Of a DNA stretch of 64,000 bases, positions 43,741 to 56,177 are shown one piece after another. Each line of letters starts with the position of its first letter. The first letter of the stretch is position 1. A program made the translations under genes and the position numbers. The stretch spans positions 118,776,242 through 118,840,241 of the forward strand of contig BSWB01000006.1 of NCBI GenBank assembly GCA_033239125.1, given 5' to 3'. The stretch is from Fagopyrum homotropicum (lineage: Eukaryota > Streptophyta > Magnoliopsida > Caryophyllales > Polygonaceae). The notes under the pieces were generated by a model. It was given only the letters and a program-made list of their open reading frames with translations, searched no databases and was not told the DNA's origin.

Positions 43741-45334
43741 TCTAGGTTGGCAACAATGGCACTTGAAATCTCTTGAAAGACCGAATAAGTACTTGAACAG
43801 AACCCGAAAGGGATCTGAGTTTTAAAAGGATGTTTTGGGTTTCCAAATGCATGCATAGTCTGGTTGGGGATAGAAAAGTACGGCTGACCACCACTACTAC
43901 CGCGGATCTCAGTATGCTTAGTATGGACTTTAGGTTGTTACTCTCTTTGGAATTATTAGCTTGATTATAATGATGGGTGATGTAGATAAGCATATGCCGA
44001 AGATTAGTAGAATTTATAATTATAGTATGCCTTCACGGAGATAACAGTATGAGATCCTTGTTCAGTTGACACACCTAAATATAATTAAAAGGTTTCAACG
44101 TAAGGATAAGTACGCTCAACTTATGAACATTAGGGTAGGCGAACGTCCAAGCAACTCCTTCGGACTTGTTGAGGAACGTTGAGACGGAAAAGTGAAGACC
44201 AAAAGACAACGCCAACGACAATAACAAGAAGGGGATACAGCCAACTCCACAGGGTCAAATGAAGAAAATCCATGAGAGAGGTTCCAGAAAAGCGTTGGCT
44301 GACCGGCAATTATACAAATTAGGAGAGATAACCCATAAATTCTCTTAAGTGTGGTGGAAAGCAACGTTACAGACAAAGAAGATGGCGACAGAAACAAGCA
44401 TAGGTGTGGAAGGCAAAGAGAGGTGGTAGGACTCAGACAAGAGATATAGAATTCAAGCTCACTGACGGACCAGAAGGTGAAAGTTGATGCCAGAAACAGA
44501 ACAAAATATGATCACCTCGACAGTCTACTTGACATCACAATCAAAATGGATAACCAAGACAGTCCAAAGCATAGAAGACTACACGAAATACATTGTCTAT
44601 CCAAATATGAAGAATTAAAGAGCTGTAAAATGGAAGCATACGCGTTGCCAACAAGTGAAAGACAAATTTCACCAACATGGAAGCGGAGTGACTTTCTAGA
44701 AGATAAGTGAGTGACAACAAGGGCCATGATACAAATATCAAAATCATAGAATCCTGAAAGCAGAGTCAAAGGGATCACTATAAAGGCAGCATTATAACAC
44801 CAAATAAAGAAGGGAGTTTGTGAGAAGGATCTTGGCGTACCCGAGTGCCACAATAATCTCCCTCTCACAAGTGGACTTAAAAGTTTCAACACCAACGCTT
44901 TACCCCGGGGAACCACGAGCAGCTGAGGTAAAAGTAATCGCGAAGATGCATATACGAGCTATCGTGGGAGAATTGACGAGTCCGTTGACGGTAGATGAAT
45001 GATAGCTCTAAACTCGGAAAGAGTATAACGCCCTGATAGTGCGAAAGAGAAGTGTAGATTATAGAAGAGTTAAAGAAGTACAAGCGGAGAAACTAGAGAA
45101 GATAGATTTTCACCAGGTTTATCAAATTTCAAAGAGATAGAAGAAACGTAAACCTATGATCTTTTAGAAGGTCAACTATAGACTACTTGGTAACAACTGG
45201 GACTTTATACGTGCGGGTTAACTAGTGGTGACTGGTTGCCAAATAATAAGAATAACCACAGAGTTACAAAAGAACTTTATGGACATGAGGAGGAATCCTT
45301 AAAACGATCAATTGCGGCAACTGGGGAGCCAATC
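43741..45334 (+). other. Decayed, non-coding gag region of element B
   Basis: The first 60 bp after the primer site match element A (GGTTGGCAACAATGGCACTTG). Further right GATAGATTTTCACCA (45101) and GTGCGGGTTAACTAGTGG (45211) also match A. There is no usable reading frame. Confidence 0.78.
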
Positions 45335-45352
45335 AATACGAGTGCTAGTAAC

Positions 45353-47085
45353 GCTAGAGCAAAAGATGAAAGCTTATGGGCTCAAAAAGCTCTCTACTGT
45401 AGCTCTAGAGAAAACCCTCACCCAAAACCCTTCGGCTATCGCCGTCCCCAAAACCCTTCGGCTACCGCCGCCCCGCAAAACCTTTCGGCTACCGCCACAC
45501 TAAGCTCTTTTTTCACTAACGTGTCTTCTTCCTGTCTTCTTTGTTCATCAATGGTTATATCAACTGGAATATGAAGTTTCAAAAATGGAGTTAAAAGAAA
45601 ACCTCTCTACTGTACAAAACCCCCCCAAAAGAAAAAGGTCATCCCTTTATAGGAACAAATTCTCCGATGACCTCGGTTCTCTCAGGTAACCCGATTTTTA
45701 CCAAACGACCTCAGTTCTCTAGCAACCATTGGATCTCTTTCCGCCTAAAACAGACGTGGGATGACCTCCCGGAAGATTTCTCATTTGGTTTGCTTTCAAC
45801 CTCCTTCACGGAGAGCTTTTTCTCCAACATCAGTTCTCGCCACCATCTCTTTTTCTTCTACTAGTGGAACAACAAGTCTAGCAAGCAACCTCATTTTCAT
45901 TCCTGCAAATGAGCAACCACCTTTATTCTGCAAACAATGGATGACCTCCTTTATTTGTTAAGCTTGAGGAATCATGGTCCTCCATTTCTTTCTTCTCAGG
46001 AACCAAGAGCATTCTAATCCAAAGTTCCCAAAATTTGTTTCTTTGACAGAAAAACATCATCCTGATCTTTGTCGAATCGGACAAATTTTGGAGCCTTGAA
46101 GGTTGTCATCCTCCTTCTATGTCGGGGTCGGCTTTTTTGTACCTTTAATTCATCCAACAAAACACTTTCCAAACTCTTCAACCTTAACTGTGAGTAACCA
46201 ACTCATCTTCGGATTGTGGTTCTCTCCCAACACCAGATCGGATTATGGTTCTCTCCCAACACCAGATCTTGTTTATTATACCTCTCGACGGGATTTTCGT
46301 TCTTCTCCCAAATCGACTCCGGCATCCGAGCGCCGATTCTCTTGGACTCTCTTGGTGGCTGGTTCTTCGATTTAACCCTAACAGAGCATTCAAGTCTATC
46401 CTTGAGCAATTAAAAAAAATTATATTAAAAAAACCCACTATCTCTTTAAATTTGAAGCCCATTTTCATGTTTTTTTTGGGCTTGACATTTGACCCACATT
46501 GTATTCACTCCAATAAATAAATCATAAAAACAAACAGAATAGAGTTTTTTGTGATTCTCTCTTCTTAACGTTTGTTTCCACAAATTTGCTCTTTAAACTT
46601 CTTGATTTGAGCAAAATCGATTGTTCTAATCATTATTGCGAAACCCGCTTCTTTCTTAAAAAAATCTAATTTTTATACACTTGTACGGGTGAGGTTTTCC
46701 GTGTCTTGAGTCTTCCGAGTTTGGATCTAGTTTCGGTGGCGGCTCGAGTTGTTCGTCTAGGAGGGGTCGTGGATTTGTGATCGATTCCTGATGGCTCTTT
46801 GTTCGAGTCCAAATCTGAGGTGTCCACGGTTGTTCCCCAGGCTTCCTTCCTGTGCACTTTCTTCGATGATGAACTTTGTCTCTCCGCTTTCATGTGACTA
46901 GCTCGTTCTCCTTCCCCTTGCCCTTGAAGACCTCCTTGCTACCGGAATTTCCTCGTGTACTTTTGTGTATTTATTTCCCCCCATTTGTTATGCTTCTTCA
47001 TGACGGTTTGTCCGTCTGCCGATTTTTCGGCCTTTCGATTCATTAGACGGCGTGTCGTCTAGTGCATCGAACCGCTTTCCTTTAT

Positions 47086-47115
<30 letters not shown>
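45353..47115 (+). mobile_element. Element F: poly-A retroposon (LINE-like 3' end) inside element B
   Basis: An 18-bp duplication, AATACGAGTGCTAGTAAC (45335-45352 and 47116-47133), flanks 1.76 kb that ends in more than 30 A residues (47084-47115). Three 25-28-bp units with ACCCTTCGGCTACCGCC stand near its start (45421-45498). The 3' end TTTCCTTTATC-poly(A) is like that of plant LINEs. I could not recognise endonuclease or RT, and the short frames inside (for example 45667-45864 and 46103-46375) have no clear family, so it is either a heavily deleted LINE or a retroposed transcript. Confidence 0.8.
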
Positions 47116-47119
<4 letters not shown>

Positions 47120-47217
47120 GAGTGCTAGTAACACTGAATAAGTTCAAGTCAGTAACTCTAAAGAGAATTGACGGTCCGAAATGACCCCTTATATCAGTAA
47201 TGATATAAAAAGAATTG

Positions 47218-48905
47218 TTGTGAGTCCTTCTGGTGTTATGTCATGAAGGAAAGCAAGAGCCTGACCGTAGAGGAGATACCTGCTGCATGTGAGTTTGCAG
47301 AGGTATTCAGTGACGACCTGCCAGGATTACCCCCATAGAGGAGCGTTGATTTCAGCATTGACTTGGAGCCGAGCACGAAACCAATCTCGAAGGCTCCGTA
47401 CCGTATGGCACCGATAGAGCTGCTTGCGCTGAAGAAGTAGTTAGAAGAGCTAGCAGAGAAGAGTTTCATACGCCCTAGTGTGTCTCCTTGGGGTGCGCAA
47501 GTATTATTTGTGAAGGAGAAGGACGGATCGATGAGGTTGTGCATAGACTACAGAGAACTGAATAAAGTCACCATCAAGAACAAGTATCCACTGCCGCGCA
47601 TAGATGATCTGTTGGATCAGTTGCATGGGGCGTTTGTGTTCTCGAGGATAGACTTGAGGTCAGGTTACCACCAGTTGAGGGTGAGAGATCAGGATATACC
47701 TAAGACGGCATTCCGGACTAGGTATGGTCAGCATGAATCATAGTGATGCCATTTGGGCTCACTAATACACCAACGGTGTTCATGGAGTGGATGAATGGGA
47801 TATTCATTGACTTCTTAGACCAGTTTGTAGTGGTCTTCTTTGACGACATCCTAGTTTACTCGAGGAGTTGAGAGGAGCATGCCGGACACTCGAGGACAGT
47901 ATTGCAGATTCTGCAGGATAGCTAGCTGTATGCTAAGCTATCCAAGTGTGAGTTTTGAATGTCAGATGTGGCTTTCCTAGGCCACGTGGTGACTGCTGAG
48001 GGTATTAAAGTCGACCCGGCGAAGATAGAGTCAGTATCTTCTTGGCAACCTCCTAAGAATGTTAAGGAGGTTCGCAACTTTCTAGGTTTAGCAGGGTACT
48101 ACCGCCGGTTTGTGAAAGGGTTTTCCTTGATTGCCCGACCACTTACTTGTCTTCTGAGGAAGACTACTCGGTTTGTCTGGCCTGAGCCGTGTCAGCAGAG
48201 TTTTGAGGAGCTGAAGAGGAGATTGACGTCCGCTCCGATTTTGGCACAGCCTGAGGGTACTGATGACTTTGTGGTATATAGTGATGCATCCAAGCTGGGC
48301 TTGGGGTGTGTTTTGATGCAGAGGGGTAAGGTCATAGCCTATACGTCTCGACAATTGAAGACGTATGAGGAGAACTACCCCACACATGATCTAGAGTTGG
48401 CTACAGTAGTCCATGCTCGTAAGATCTGGCGTCACTATCTCTATGGGGCGACATGTCAGATATTCACAGACCATAAGAGTCTGAAGTATATATTCACTCA
48501 GAGGAAGTTGAATAACCGCTAGAGACGGTGGTTAGAGTTGATCAAGGACTTCGACCTTGAGACTCTTTACCACCCCGGGACGGCAAATGTGGTAGTTGAT
48601 GCTTTGAGCCGGAAGACGCCTAGGGAGAGGGCGATAGCCCGGTTGACAGTACAGCCACAGTTGCAGAGAGACTTGGCTTGGTTGGAGATAGAGATTCAGT
48701 TTCCCGATACTGATAGTCAATTGGCTACCTTGGAGTTACTTCCTGATCTGTTGGATGAGATCCGACAGAAGCAGGAGACTTGCCCGACTTTGATCAGGAT
48801 CCGAGACAGGATGTCTCGAGATGAGACCCCACAGTTCACTATTGGTGCTGATGGATTGATGAGACGTCAGGATCGCGTTTGTGTGCCATCAGACAGTGAG
48901 TGAGA
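47218..48905 (+). pseudogene. Element B pol: reverse transcriptase and RNase H
   Basis: The order is right for Gypsy: EFAEVFSDDLPGLPP, then after stops GAQVLFVKEKDGSMRLCIDY, LNKVTIKNKYPLPRIDDLLD, FSRIDLRSGYHQLRV (47480-47700). After a frameshift near 47744, VMPFGLTNTP and FVVVFFDDILVYSRS contain the RT catalytic FDD. FLGHVVTAEGIKVDPAKIE and NFLGLAGYYRRFVKGFS follow (47968-48120). RNase H has DDFVVYSDASKLGLGCVLM and FTDHKSLKYIF. It ends with TIGADGLMRRQDRVCVPSD, just before the integrase zinc finger, where C is inserted. Stops at about 47337, 47437, 47868, 47921, 47957 and 48520 and the shift make it non-functional, though individual stretches are well kept. Confidence 0.92.
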
Positions 48906-48923
48906 CAAAGGATACTAGGTGAG

Positions 48924-51811
48924 TGTAACACCCCAAATCCGCGGGACTCGGGGCGCTACGGGTTGGGACCTCACAATGGGTCCCGACCCTTAGCTTGACA
49001 ACAATTTCACCGGATCTTGCAACAAGGCACAAATATAGGCCAAAACCGAAATACATTTTATGCAATGTAAGAAAACCCAAAAGAAAACAAACAACGGACT
49101 TCAGCCGAAAACAACTACAAAGACCAAACGCCATACATGCGGCATACAATAATACAATATACAAAACTCCAAACGTGACTCCAAACAAAACCCTTCCTAA
49201 AATGTACGGGCCCCGGCTGCCCACCCTTCCGTATCTCTCGGAGCATGCCTAACCTGCAAGGCAAACTACAACATTCGGTATAAAACCGTTAGCTCACATT
49301 CGAAGCATTAGAATTAAAGGGAAAGGCACAAACACAATTAATTCAACATAGTCACACAACATACTCAAAGCACACAAATCCGGTTTATTATCTTTATTTA
49401 TTAAGTCATATCCCGTTCTAGTTCAACTTCTTTTGTGACACGAGAATCCTCCGAAACTCGCCTCGGTCCCTTCTTCCGGCAATGGAACGGTCGGATGCCT
49501 CCGACCGTCTAACCAACACGGGCCAGTCGCCGAGATCCCCCTAGCTCTCACGGGGAGCCAGGCAGTGATGTCACCGCCCGTTATCATACACTTGGGCCAA
49601 ATAATATAAAGGTCGGTAATCCTATTTCCGGTTTAGTTGTTATAAACAATAAAATAATAAACACACACCACCCAACACACAATAATGCTAATACAAAGAA
49701 TACGAGCTAAGTAAGTCCGAAGACTTACCTTATCGCCACACTCAACTCACAACACTCTCGCTTCCCTTGGGAAGGAGTCCACAACCTGCTCACAAGAAGA
49801 TAACTATATCAACAACTCGCTCAACTCAAGAAGTCTAAGACTTCTACACCAATGATCTACGCGAGATCATTTGACTCACATTCTAGGACCACATCCTAGA
49901 ATCTCTCATGCTCACATCAAACTTAACACAAGCTAGAAGCCCTCAGACTTCTAGACCCTATGATCTTGCAAGATCATAACCCAAAACACATACTAGGATA
50001 TACATGCCTAGTGTCAACTCAACGGTATCAACACTATGCTAGGATACACATATTCTAGCCTATAATCTCAACAACTATATACTCCAATTCTCAAACCTCA
50101 CAAGCCTCACAAGATAACATCAACACCTCAAGCTTAGAATCAACATCAATCCATCAAACAAAATCAAATCCTCAAAATTCACCTAAGGTTCAAAGCCACT
50201 ACATGGCATTTACTCTAAGTTATGCTAGATCCATCCTAGCATGATATAACTACTAAACATAACAAGATCGAGGAAGGAGGTACTCACACGACGTCAAAAG
50301 ACGGATGTCGAATCTTGGACTCGTTAGGCCTTTATCGGGGCGCTTCCGGACCTAAAACCAAAGCTACACAAATTTAGCTAATACGCTAAATTTGATTGTA
50401 ATATATAATATATATAAATCTAAGGTAACTCGTTTTCAAAACCAAGGTTAAAAATCACTAAAACATTTTTCGGGGAAATTTACACAATTTATAAACATGG
50501 TCAAAACCGCAAATAAATCCTTGGACCATATTCTGAAAATAATCCAACAAAGGGCATAATAGTTAAATCTCAGAATTTGGGTCGCAAAGTATAAATAAGA
50601 AAATATGGCCAAAATCTGTAATTATATAAAAGCAGGGGCATATATGCAACTTCCAGAAATTAGGGCCAAAACTGCAAATACGAAATACTGGGTCCATTCT
50701 GTAATTAACTCTAAAAGGAGGGGGCGATTGTAATTAACAACAAGGGTTTTTAAAAAAAACCAAAGCGCCTTCTTCAGCTGGGGAAAGAAGCAAGGCGGCT
50801 GCGAAGAAGACCTCCGGCGGACGAGGTGATGGCGCAGGGGAAGGTGGCGGTCATGGCTTCTCCGGCGTGGTTCTTCAACGACCCAAGCGAGGCTGCTTCA
50901 ACGGCAGCGGTGGCGAGGCGGCGGTCGATTTCGAACCACGACAGAGAAGAAGGAAGAGGAGGGGTTCCCCTCCTGGCGGCGGCGACAACCAGGGCAGGAC
51001 ACAGGGCACCTGGTGGTGTGTTTCGGTTCCCTCTCCCAGAGTCGCAAAGCAAGGTTCCAGGCGGTGTCTCCGGCGCCGGCTGATGAAGCAGGGTCGAGGC
51101 AAGAAAGGGCTCCGATTTCAGGCTGCGAGGGCAGTAGGAGGAAAGGCAGAGCTGCTGCTTCCCGGTGTCGATGAGGCAGTTCCTAGCAAAGGCGATGCCA
51201 AAGGTTCTCCGGCGTCGAGGCTTCACTCCGGTGAAGGAGAAGGTAGAGGAGTTCCTGAATATTCTTGGAAGAATGTCCAGAAGAGGGAGATGTGCAGATA
51301 AGGATGAAGAGGAGATAGAAGTTCCAATAGAGGAGCAAGGTTGAGAGAGTTGAGGGAGTGTGGACTATGGAGTGAGGCTGGTTTAGGTAGAGTGGAAAGA
51401 CAAAGGGAATGATGAAAGCTGTGTGAGCGAGGGAGATGAGGCAGCAAGCAACGAGGAGTCAAAAGAGGTAGGTTGCACGGCAGGGTAAAGTCGGGGAGTG
51501 AGAGGGACGTCTCACCAACGGGAGGGAGAGATCAAATAAAAATAAATAAATAAATAAAAAGGAAAAGTGTGAAAGATTAAACTCGATCAAACGCATACGG
51601 AACGGGGCTTCTGAGTCGGAAAACTTTCCGATTTTTTTTCTGAAAAAATAAATGAAAATGGATGTACGCGAACGTATCCAAAATAATAATATACTCGGAA
51701 AAGATATTTTACGTAGTAAAATACTTTTAATAAAATATTTAAGTTAAGAAAATATCGGTAGAAGTAGGATAAAATATATATCGAAACGCGCCAAAATTTT
51801 TGGGCATTACA
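48924..51811 (-). repeat. 3' LTR of element C (left copy, 2,888 bp)
   Basis: On the minus strand it begins TGTAATGCCC at 51811 and ends GGGGTGTTACA at 48924. U3 has an ATATTTTACGTAGTAAAAT inverted repeat (about 51702-51725) and a TTTATTTATTTATTTT TATA-like stretch (about 51538-51556). A GC-rich leader (50775-51460) and the predicted introns follow. Confidence 0.94.
49254..50287 (-). other. Predicted spliced leader in LTR C: intron 1 (50287-49786), exon 2 (49785-49729), intron 2 (49728-49254)
   Basis: On the minus strand, CGT|GTGAGTA, acceptor TTGTGAGCAG|, a 57-nt exon ending GATAAG|GTAAGTC, and acceptor TTTGCCTTGCAG|. This copies the plan of LTRs A and B although the sequences have diverged. 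It is repeated in the right LTR at 56508-57541. Confidence 0.6.
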
Positions 51812-54800
51812 ACAGATCCCCCTAAAAACAAGTTTCGTCCCGAAACTTGCTATGCATCGAACTTTTTGGTCCCTGAGGCCGAGGTATGAACTCTCACACT
51901 AAGAAGGGTTTAACCTTCTAATCTATACACACAAACTACTCAAACTACCACCGCAAGATATATTAGGTCATATAACACATTCCTGCAAGAGGCACAAACT
52001 ACCAATAACATCACACGTGCACAAACTCAACCTAGAAAATAACTAGGTCTATCCACCAATTCTATAGATGCTACTAGATCAACGTAAAACTTCAACCAAA
52101 TATACTATATTATGTCCTCCCGGTAGTCTCATCGGCTCCTCGTCTGCCACTAGATCATCACGACTAACATCATAACTCAAGTCTTGCATGTACTCCCTCG
52201 ACTAATACACCTGATACGCCGGATGAACACCCTCTACTCTCAACGGCCACGCTAACTTGTAAACCACTACTCAACTTTGCGCTAAGATCTCAAAAAGGTA
52301 TAATATATTGGAAACTCAACTTCATTCTCGGGTCTTTCTCAATACAACATTTCCCTTATGTTTCTCTTTGCTTGTCTTTAACAAAGAAGATCGAACTTCC
52401 AATTTACACTGTGGGCTTTGATTCTTGTCAAACCAGACTTTGATGTTACGTTCCCTCCATTTTTGTTCCAAGTTCTAGGTAACGAAGGAAGTACTTTACT
52501 CCATATTACTTCTATTAACCAGACACATATGCTATTACTTTTACATTGCTCCGTAATACTCGATCAAGGTAAACCATAACTTGAAGAATCACTTGTACTT
52601 ATCAAACTCATCATACCTCAATTTTTTGTCCTTTTTACATTGCTCCGCAATACTCGATCAAGGTAAAACAATTGGACCAATGAATCTCCTTTTTAGCTTT
52701 CAACAACTCTATTGTCAATTTTTTTGTCCTATTCAATACTTCGGTGACATCCGGAGTAAGCTACCATAAATGGTGTTACCTTTTGAAGGATCTCTTCACA
52801 TATCTGGTAATGCTCAGCACATCTGAGACAACTTGCAACTTCTTTCACATCATTCGGGGTTTGCCATCCCGAGACAACTTGACATACAACTTCACTCTTC
52901 TTTAAGAGTAGACCCAAACTATCTTATCCGGGGTATCAGTAAGCCCATACGGAATAACTACAACTCAATTGACCTTGGTTGGTCCGGAATGCCGTAATTG
53001 CAATATCTCAGTCTTGAATTATCCATTGGTGACAATCAGACCTTAAATAATTTTAGAAGAGATTGCCGACCCTTGTAACCGATTGAGTAGGTCATCTATC
53101 CGTGGTGAGGGATACTTGTTCTTCATTTTTATCTTGTTCGGCTCAAGGTGATGTACAAACGGAGAAAACCGTCTCTCATTTTGCAAACTGGTGTTCTCTA
53201 TAACAACTTCAAATTAAGAGTTTAAGATATATACTAATATGAACTTCAGATCAAGAGTTCAAGATAACGTCTAGTGTTCTCTATGACATTTCACTAATTC
53301 TAATGAATCTCATCATTAAGTTCTTGTAATTGCCCCTTCACTTGCTTCCACAACTCATGTCTCTTCACAAGTGTCATTCCATAGGCGCCTTAGATCTCAG
53401 AATCGAGTCAAGCTTGACCTTAGTGGAAAAATCCACATTCCGACGTATTGGAATCCGTGATATCTCATGTTTCATCTTTTCTCTTCCCGTTACATATCGT
53501 AAAAACCGACACAATCTTGTCTTATCACTTTACAAGTGGTCATGATACTAATGATATACCCCGATCTGTTGGATGACGTCTTTTAAACACGTGTATTGCT
53601 CCATCTTTAGATACAATGTTGACCGTTCTCTTTCAAAGATCCTTCATCTCTTGAAATCGAGAGACTTGCTCGAGTCTTTTGACTCTTGGGGTCTTATTTA
53701 AGTATTCTTTTAACGTAATCTCATTCTTCCTCTTTGGTGACATGATTGTAAAAATCTTATAAGGTTTCTCACTTATGTGCAGCCATAAGGGTCCAAATTA
53801 CAGGACTTAACCGTGCTTCAAAACAATTAACCTTATCTTTTTCACTTTCTACGACATCCCAACATATGGAAGGATCTCTTCGTCTTCCACATAAGCTTTC
53901 ACCATAGACATTCTTTCTTCAAGTCGGCGTAGAAATTTACACTTCATTCTCTTAGATAACATGAACAACCGCATATGCTCTAACCTCGATCTTTCATGTA
54001 CTTCTCGTACATCTCCTGTCGACATCCAACTTCCAAACTTCGGTCTTCTCTTACTCTTGTTGGTCATCTTAAGCATCTCTTGCTATTTCATGAACCACTT
54101 CACAACCGTAACAATATGCCTTGTGAAGAACGCTAGGCTAATATCCCCCTACCAATATCACTGAAGTATCCAACTCATAACTCCACCCATCACTAACATC
54201 ATAACCCTAAGCTTGTAGCGTTTCCCCAATCCAAATTCCTCGTTTCATGTTATAGCCACTATGGCTCCGCCGTACGAGTCTCAAAAACCTTGACTTAGCT
54301 TGGCTCGTGAAAACATGTCATCCATAACCTTAGAACAAACATATCTTACCTCCCCTTATATATACCCCCTTTCCGCATAACAACTATAGAAGACTCAATT
54401 TCCTCTTCGTCCTTCCAATTTACTTTACCTTGATCCGTGTCATGTCTCCATATAACAACCCCCATGACCTAAGAAGGTCGTATTAGATCGTTACAATCCC
54501 TCCACAATATACGTTACCATCACTTGTTGGAATCGGTAAATTGTTACTTGATTAAGATATTTGCACTTCCCTTGATATGCCTCTTCACTGTCGACATTCA
54601 ACCACCACGAATATTTTGAGTTCTCGTTACCCTTCTTCATGACCCCACACCTGGATTACTCTCCCACTTACATTCACCAATAGATAGCCCGCACCTCTGC
54701 GTTCTCAGTTGTCACTGATTAACATGTATCTGACCTTCTCCGAAGTCAACGAATTATTATTCTATTACACTTCTCATATTACCTTCTCATGAAGGATACC

Positions 54801-56177
54801 CTCCTCGGGGTACTTTGCCTTAAAACTCCGTTAGTTCTTTCCTCATTCCAGTCTTCCTCTTCTTTATAAGGTAACTATATCTTCTTGGCCTTGTTGTTTC
54901 ATATAGCTCCCATTGAGATACTTAATCATTCTTTCTTGATGTCTTTCAAGAGCATCTTCCCAAATATTATAACCTTAGCTAGCACTCACTCGTGTTCCTC
55001 TTGGTTGGTATCTTAAATCTCTCGACCAAAACTCTTCATTTCGTCTTTCATCTTCTTAGGATCATCATTTATACACACCTCCTCCTTCTTGGCATTTCTT
55101 AGCCTTATCATCATAACGGAAACCGGTCAACTCCACGTGAATCCCCACCATGCCCTTATTCTCATAACTCTAGTAATGTTGACACTTCACTTATTGGTAC
55201 TTCATAAGCTTAACTTACGGTATCTTAAATGTTTCGCAATTGGTTCGATCACTCTTCTCATCTTGACTCCAAGGCTTAGGAGTGTCTAAAGAAAAGTTCA
55301 CATCTTAGTAGAATACCACCATCAACTTTGCTAGAACGTACCCATCTCCTCCTCGATTCGCATCTTTAGTTATCCACGTGTCTTCTTGAAGAAATCAAAC
55401 TCGTTATATCTATTGGTCGCGTTGTCGTTCAATCATGGTTTCTTTTGAACCTCTTCTATACCTTAATGTTGCTCCCTTACTTGCATTGCTTCCATCTCGA
55501 TTTCTTTTTAAGTGGTTTCGAGTTTTTCCTTCCACTTGTCCGTCCGTCGTTTATGTCGTCTCTAATCCTTCTCTTTGACACCCTTTAAAGGAATCCGATA
55601 ACCGTCATGGTGTTCATTAGCACGAAATGCTCAACTCGATACTTGAACATACTCATCCACATATGAACGCTATCCCAAGCCAACAACGTCGTCTTAAAGG
55701 TGATGCTATCTTTCCGTCGTCCTAACTATAAGGTCCCATACTATATACTACTATATATAAGAGTCCGTATATAAACTTATATATGTCCTATGTCCATATA
55801 AATACTAATATAACACATCCGGTAATTCATTACAACACAACAAGGTCCAAAGCATATATTATAGTCCACATATATACTATACATATAATCACGTCCATCA
55901 TGCAACTACAATCACAAAGATACACATCAATTCCATCATGCATAACAACAAACCTCATATCCATATCTATATATACATATATATACATATCAAAATCCAA
56001 TAAACTAAGCTGCCGAGATCCGCGGAAGGAGTGGTGGTCCGTACATTCTACCCCGACTCATGCATGTGATTTTGAAAACGAAAACTCAAAACCCACGGGG
56101 TTCTGTTTATTCCTTATTCGGCCTTTAGAAGATTGCGAGTGCCATTGTTGTCAACCTAGGGCTCTGATACCACTTTT
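51812..56177 (-). pseudogene. Decayed interior of element C
   Basis: Small pol scraps on the minus strand keep the Gypsy order. NKYPSPRIDDLLNRLQGS (about 53125-53070) is RT; SGWQTPNDVKEVASCLRCAE with YQICEEI (52870-52800) is the RT/RNase H junction; GADEEPMRLPG-like sequence near 52150-52110 recalls the chromodomain end seen in element A. No long frame survives, and the integrase zone is much shortened. The purine tract TTTTTAGGGGGATCTG is at about 51814-51829. Confidence 0.75.
56161..56172 (-). other. Primer binding site of element C
   Basis: GCTCTGATACCA on the plus strand is the reverse complement of TGGTATCAGAGC, five bases from the right LTR. Confidence 0.95.

Noticed and set aside
46103..46893. 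Several 65-94-codon frames inside retroposon F
   Set aside because: They overlap on both strands, none has LINE motifs or a known fold, and a repeated phrase (TGGTTCTCTCCCAACACCAG) keeps two of them open.
50826..51301. Plus-strand frames of 85 and 144 codons in LTR C (again at 58080-58555)
   Set aside because: They are antisense to the element, in a GC-rich stretch open on both strands, and no domain is recognised.
51812..56177. An independent gene in the C interior (for example frames at 53849-54076 or 55783-56247)
   Set aside because: The segment lies between paired LTRs, pol scraps are in Gypsy order on the minus strand, and these frames are short and unlike any family.
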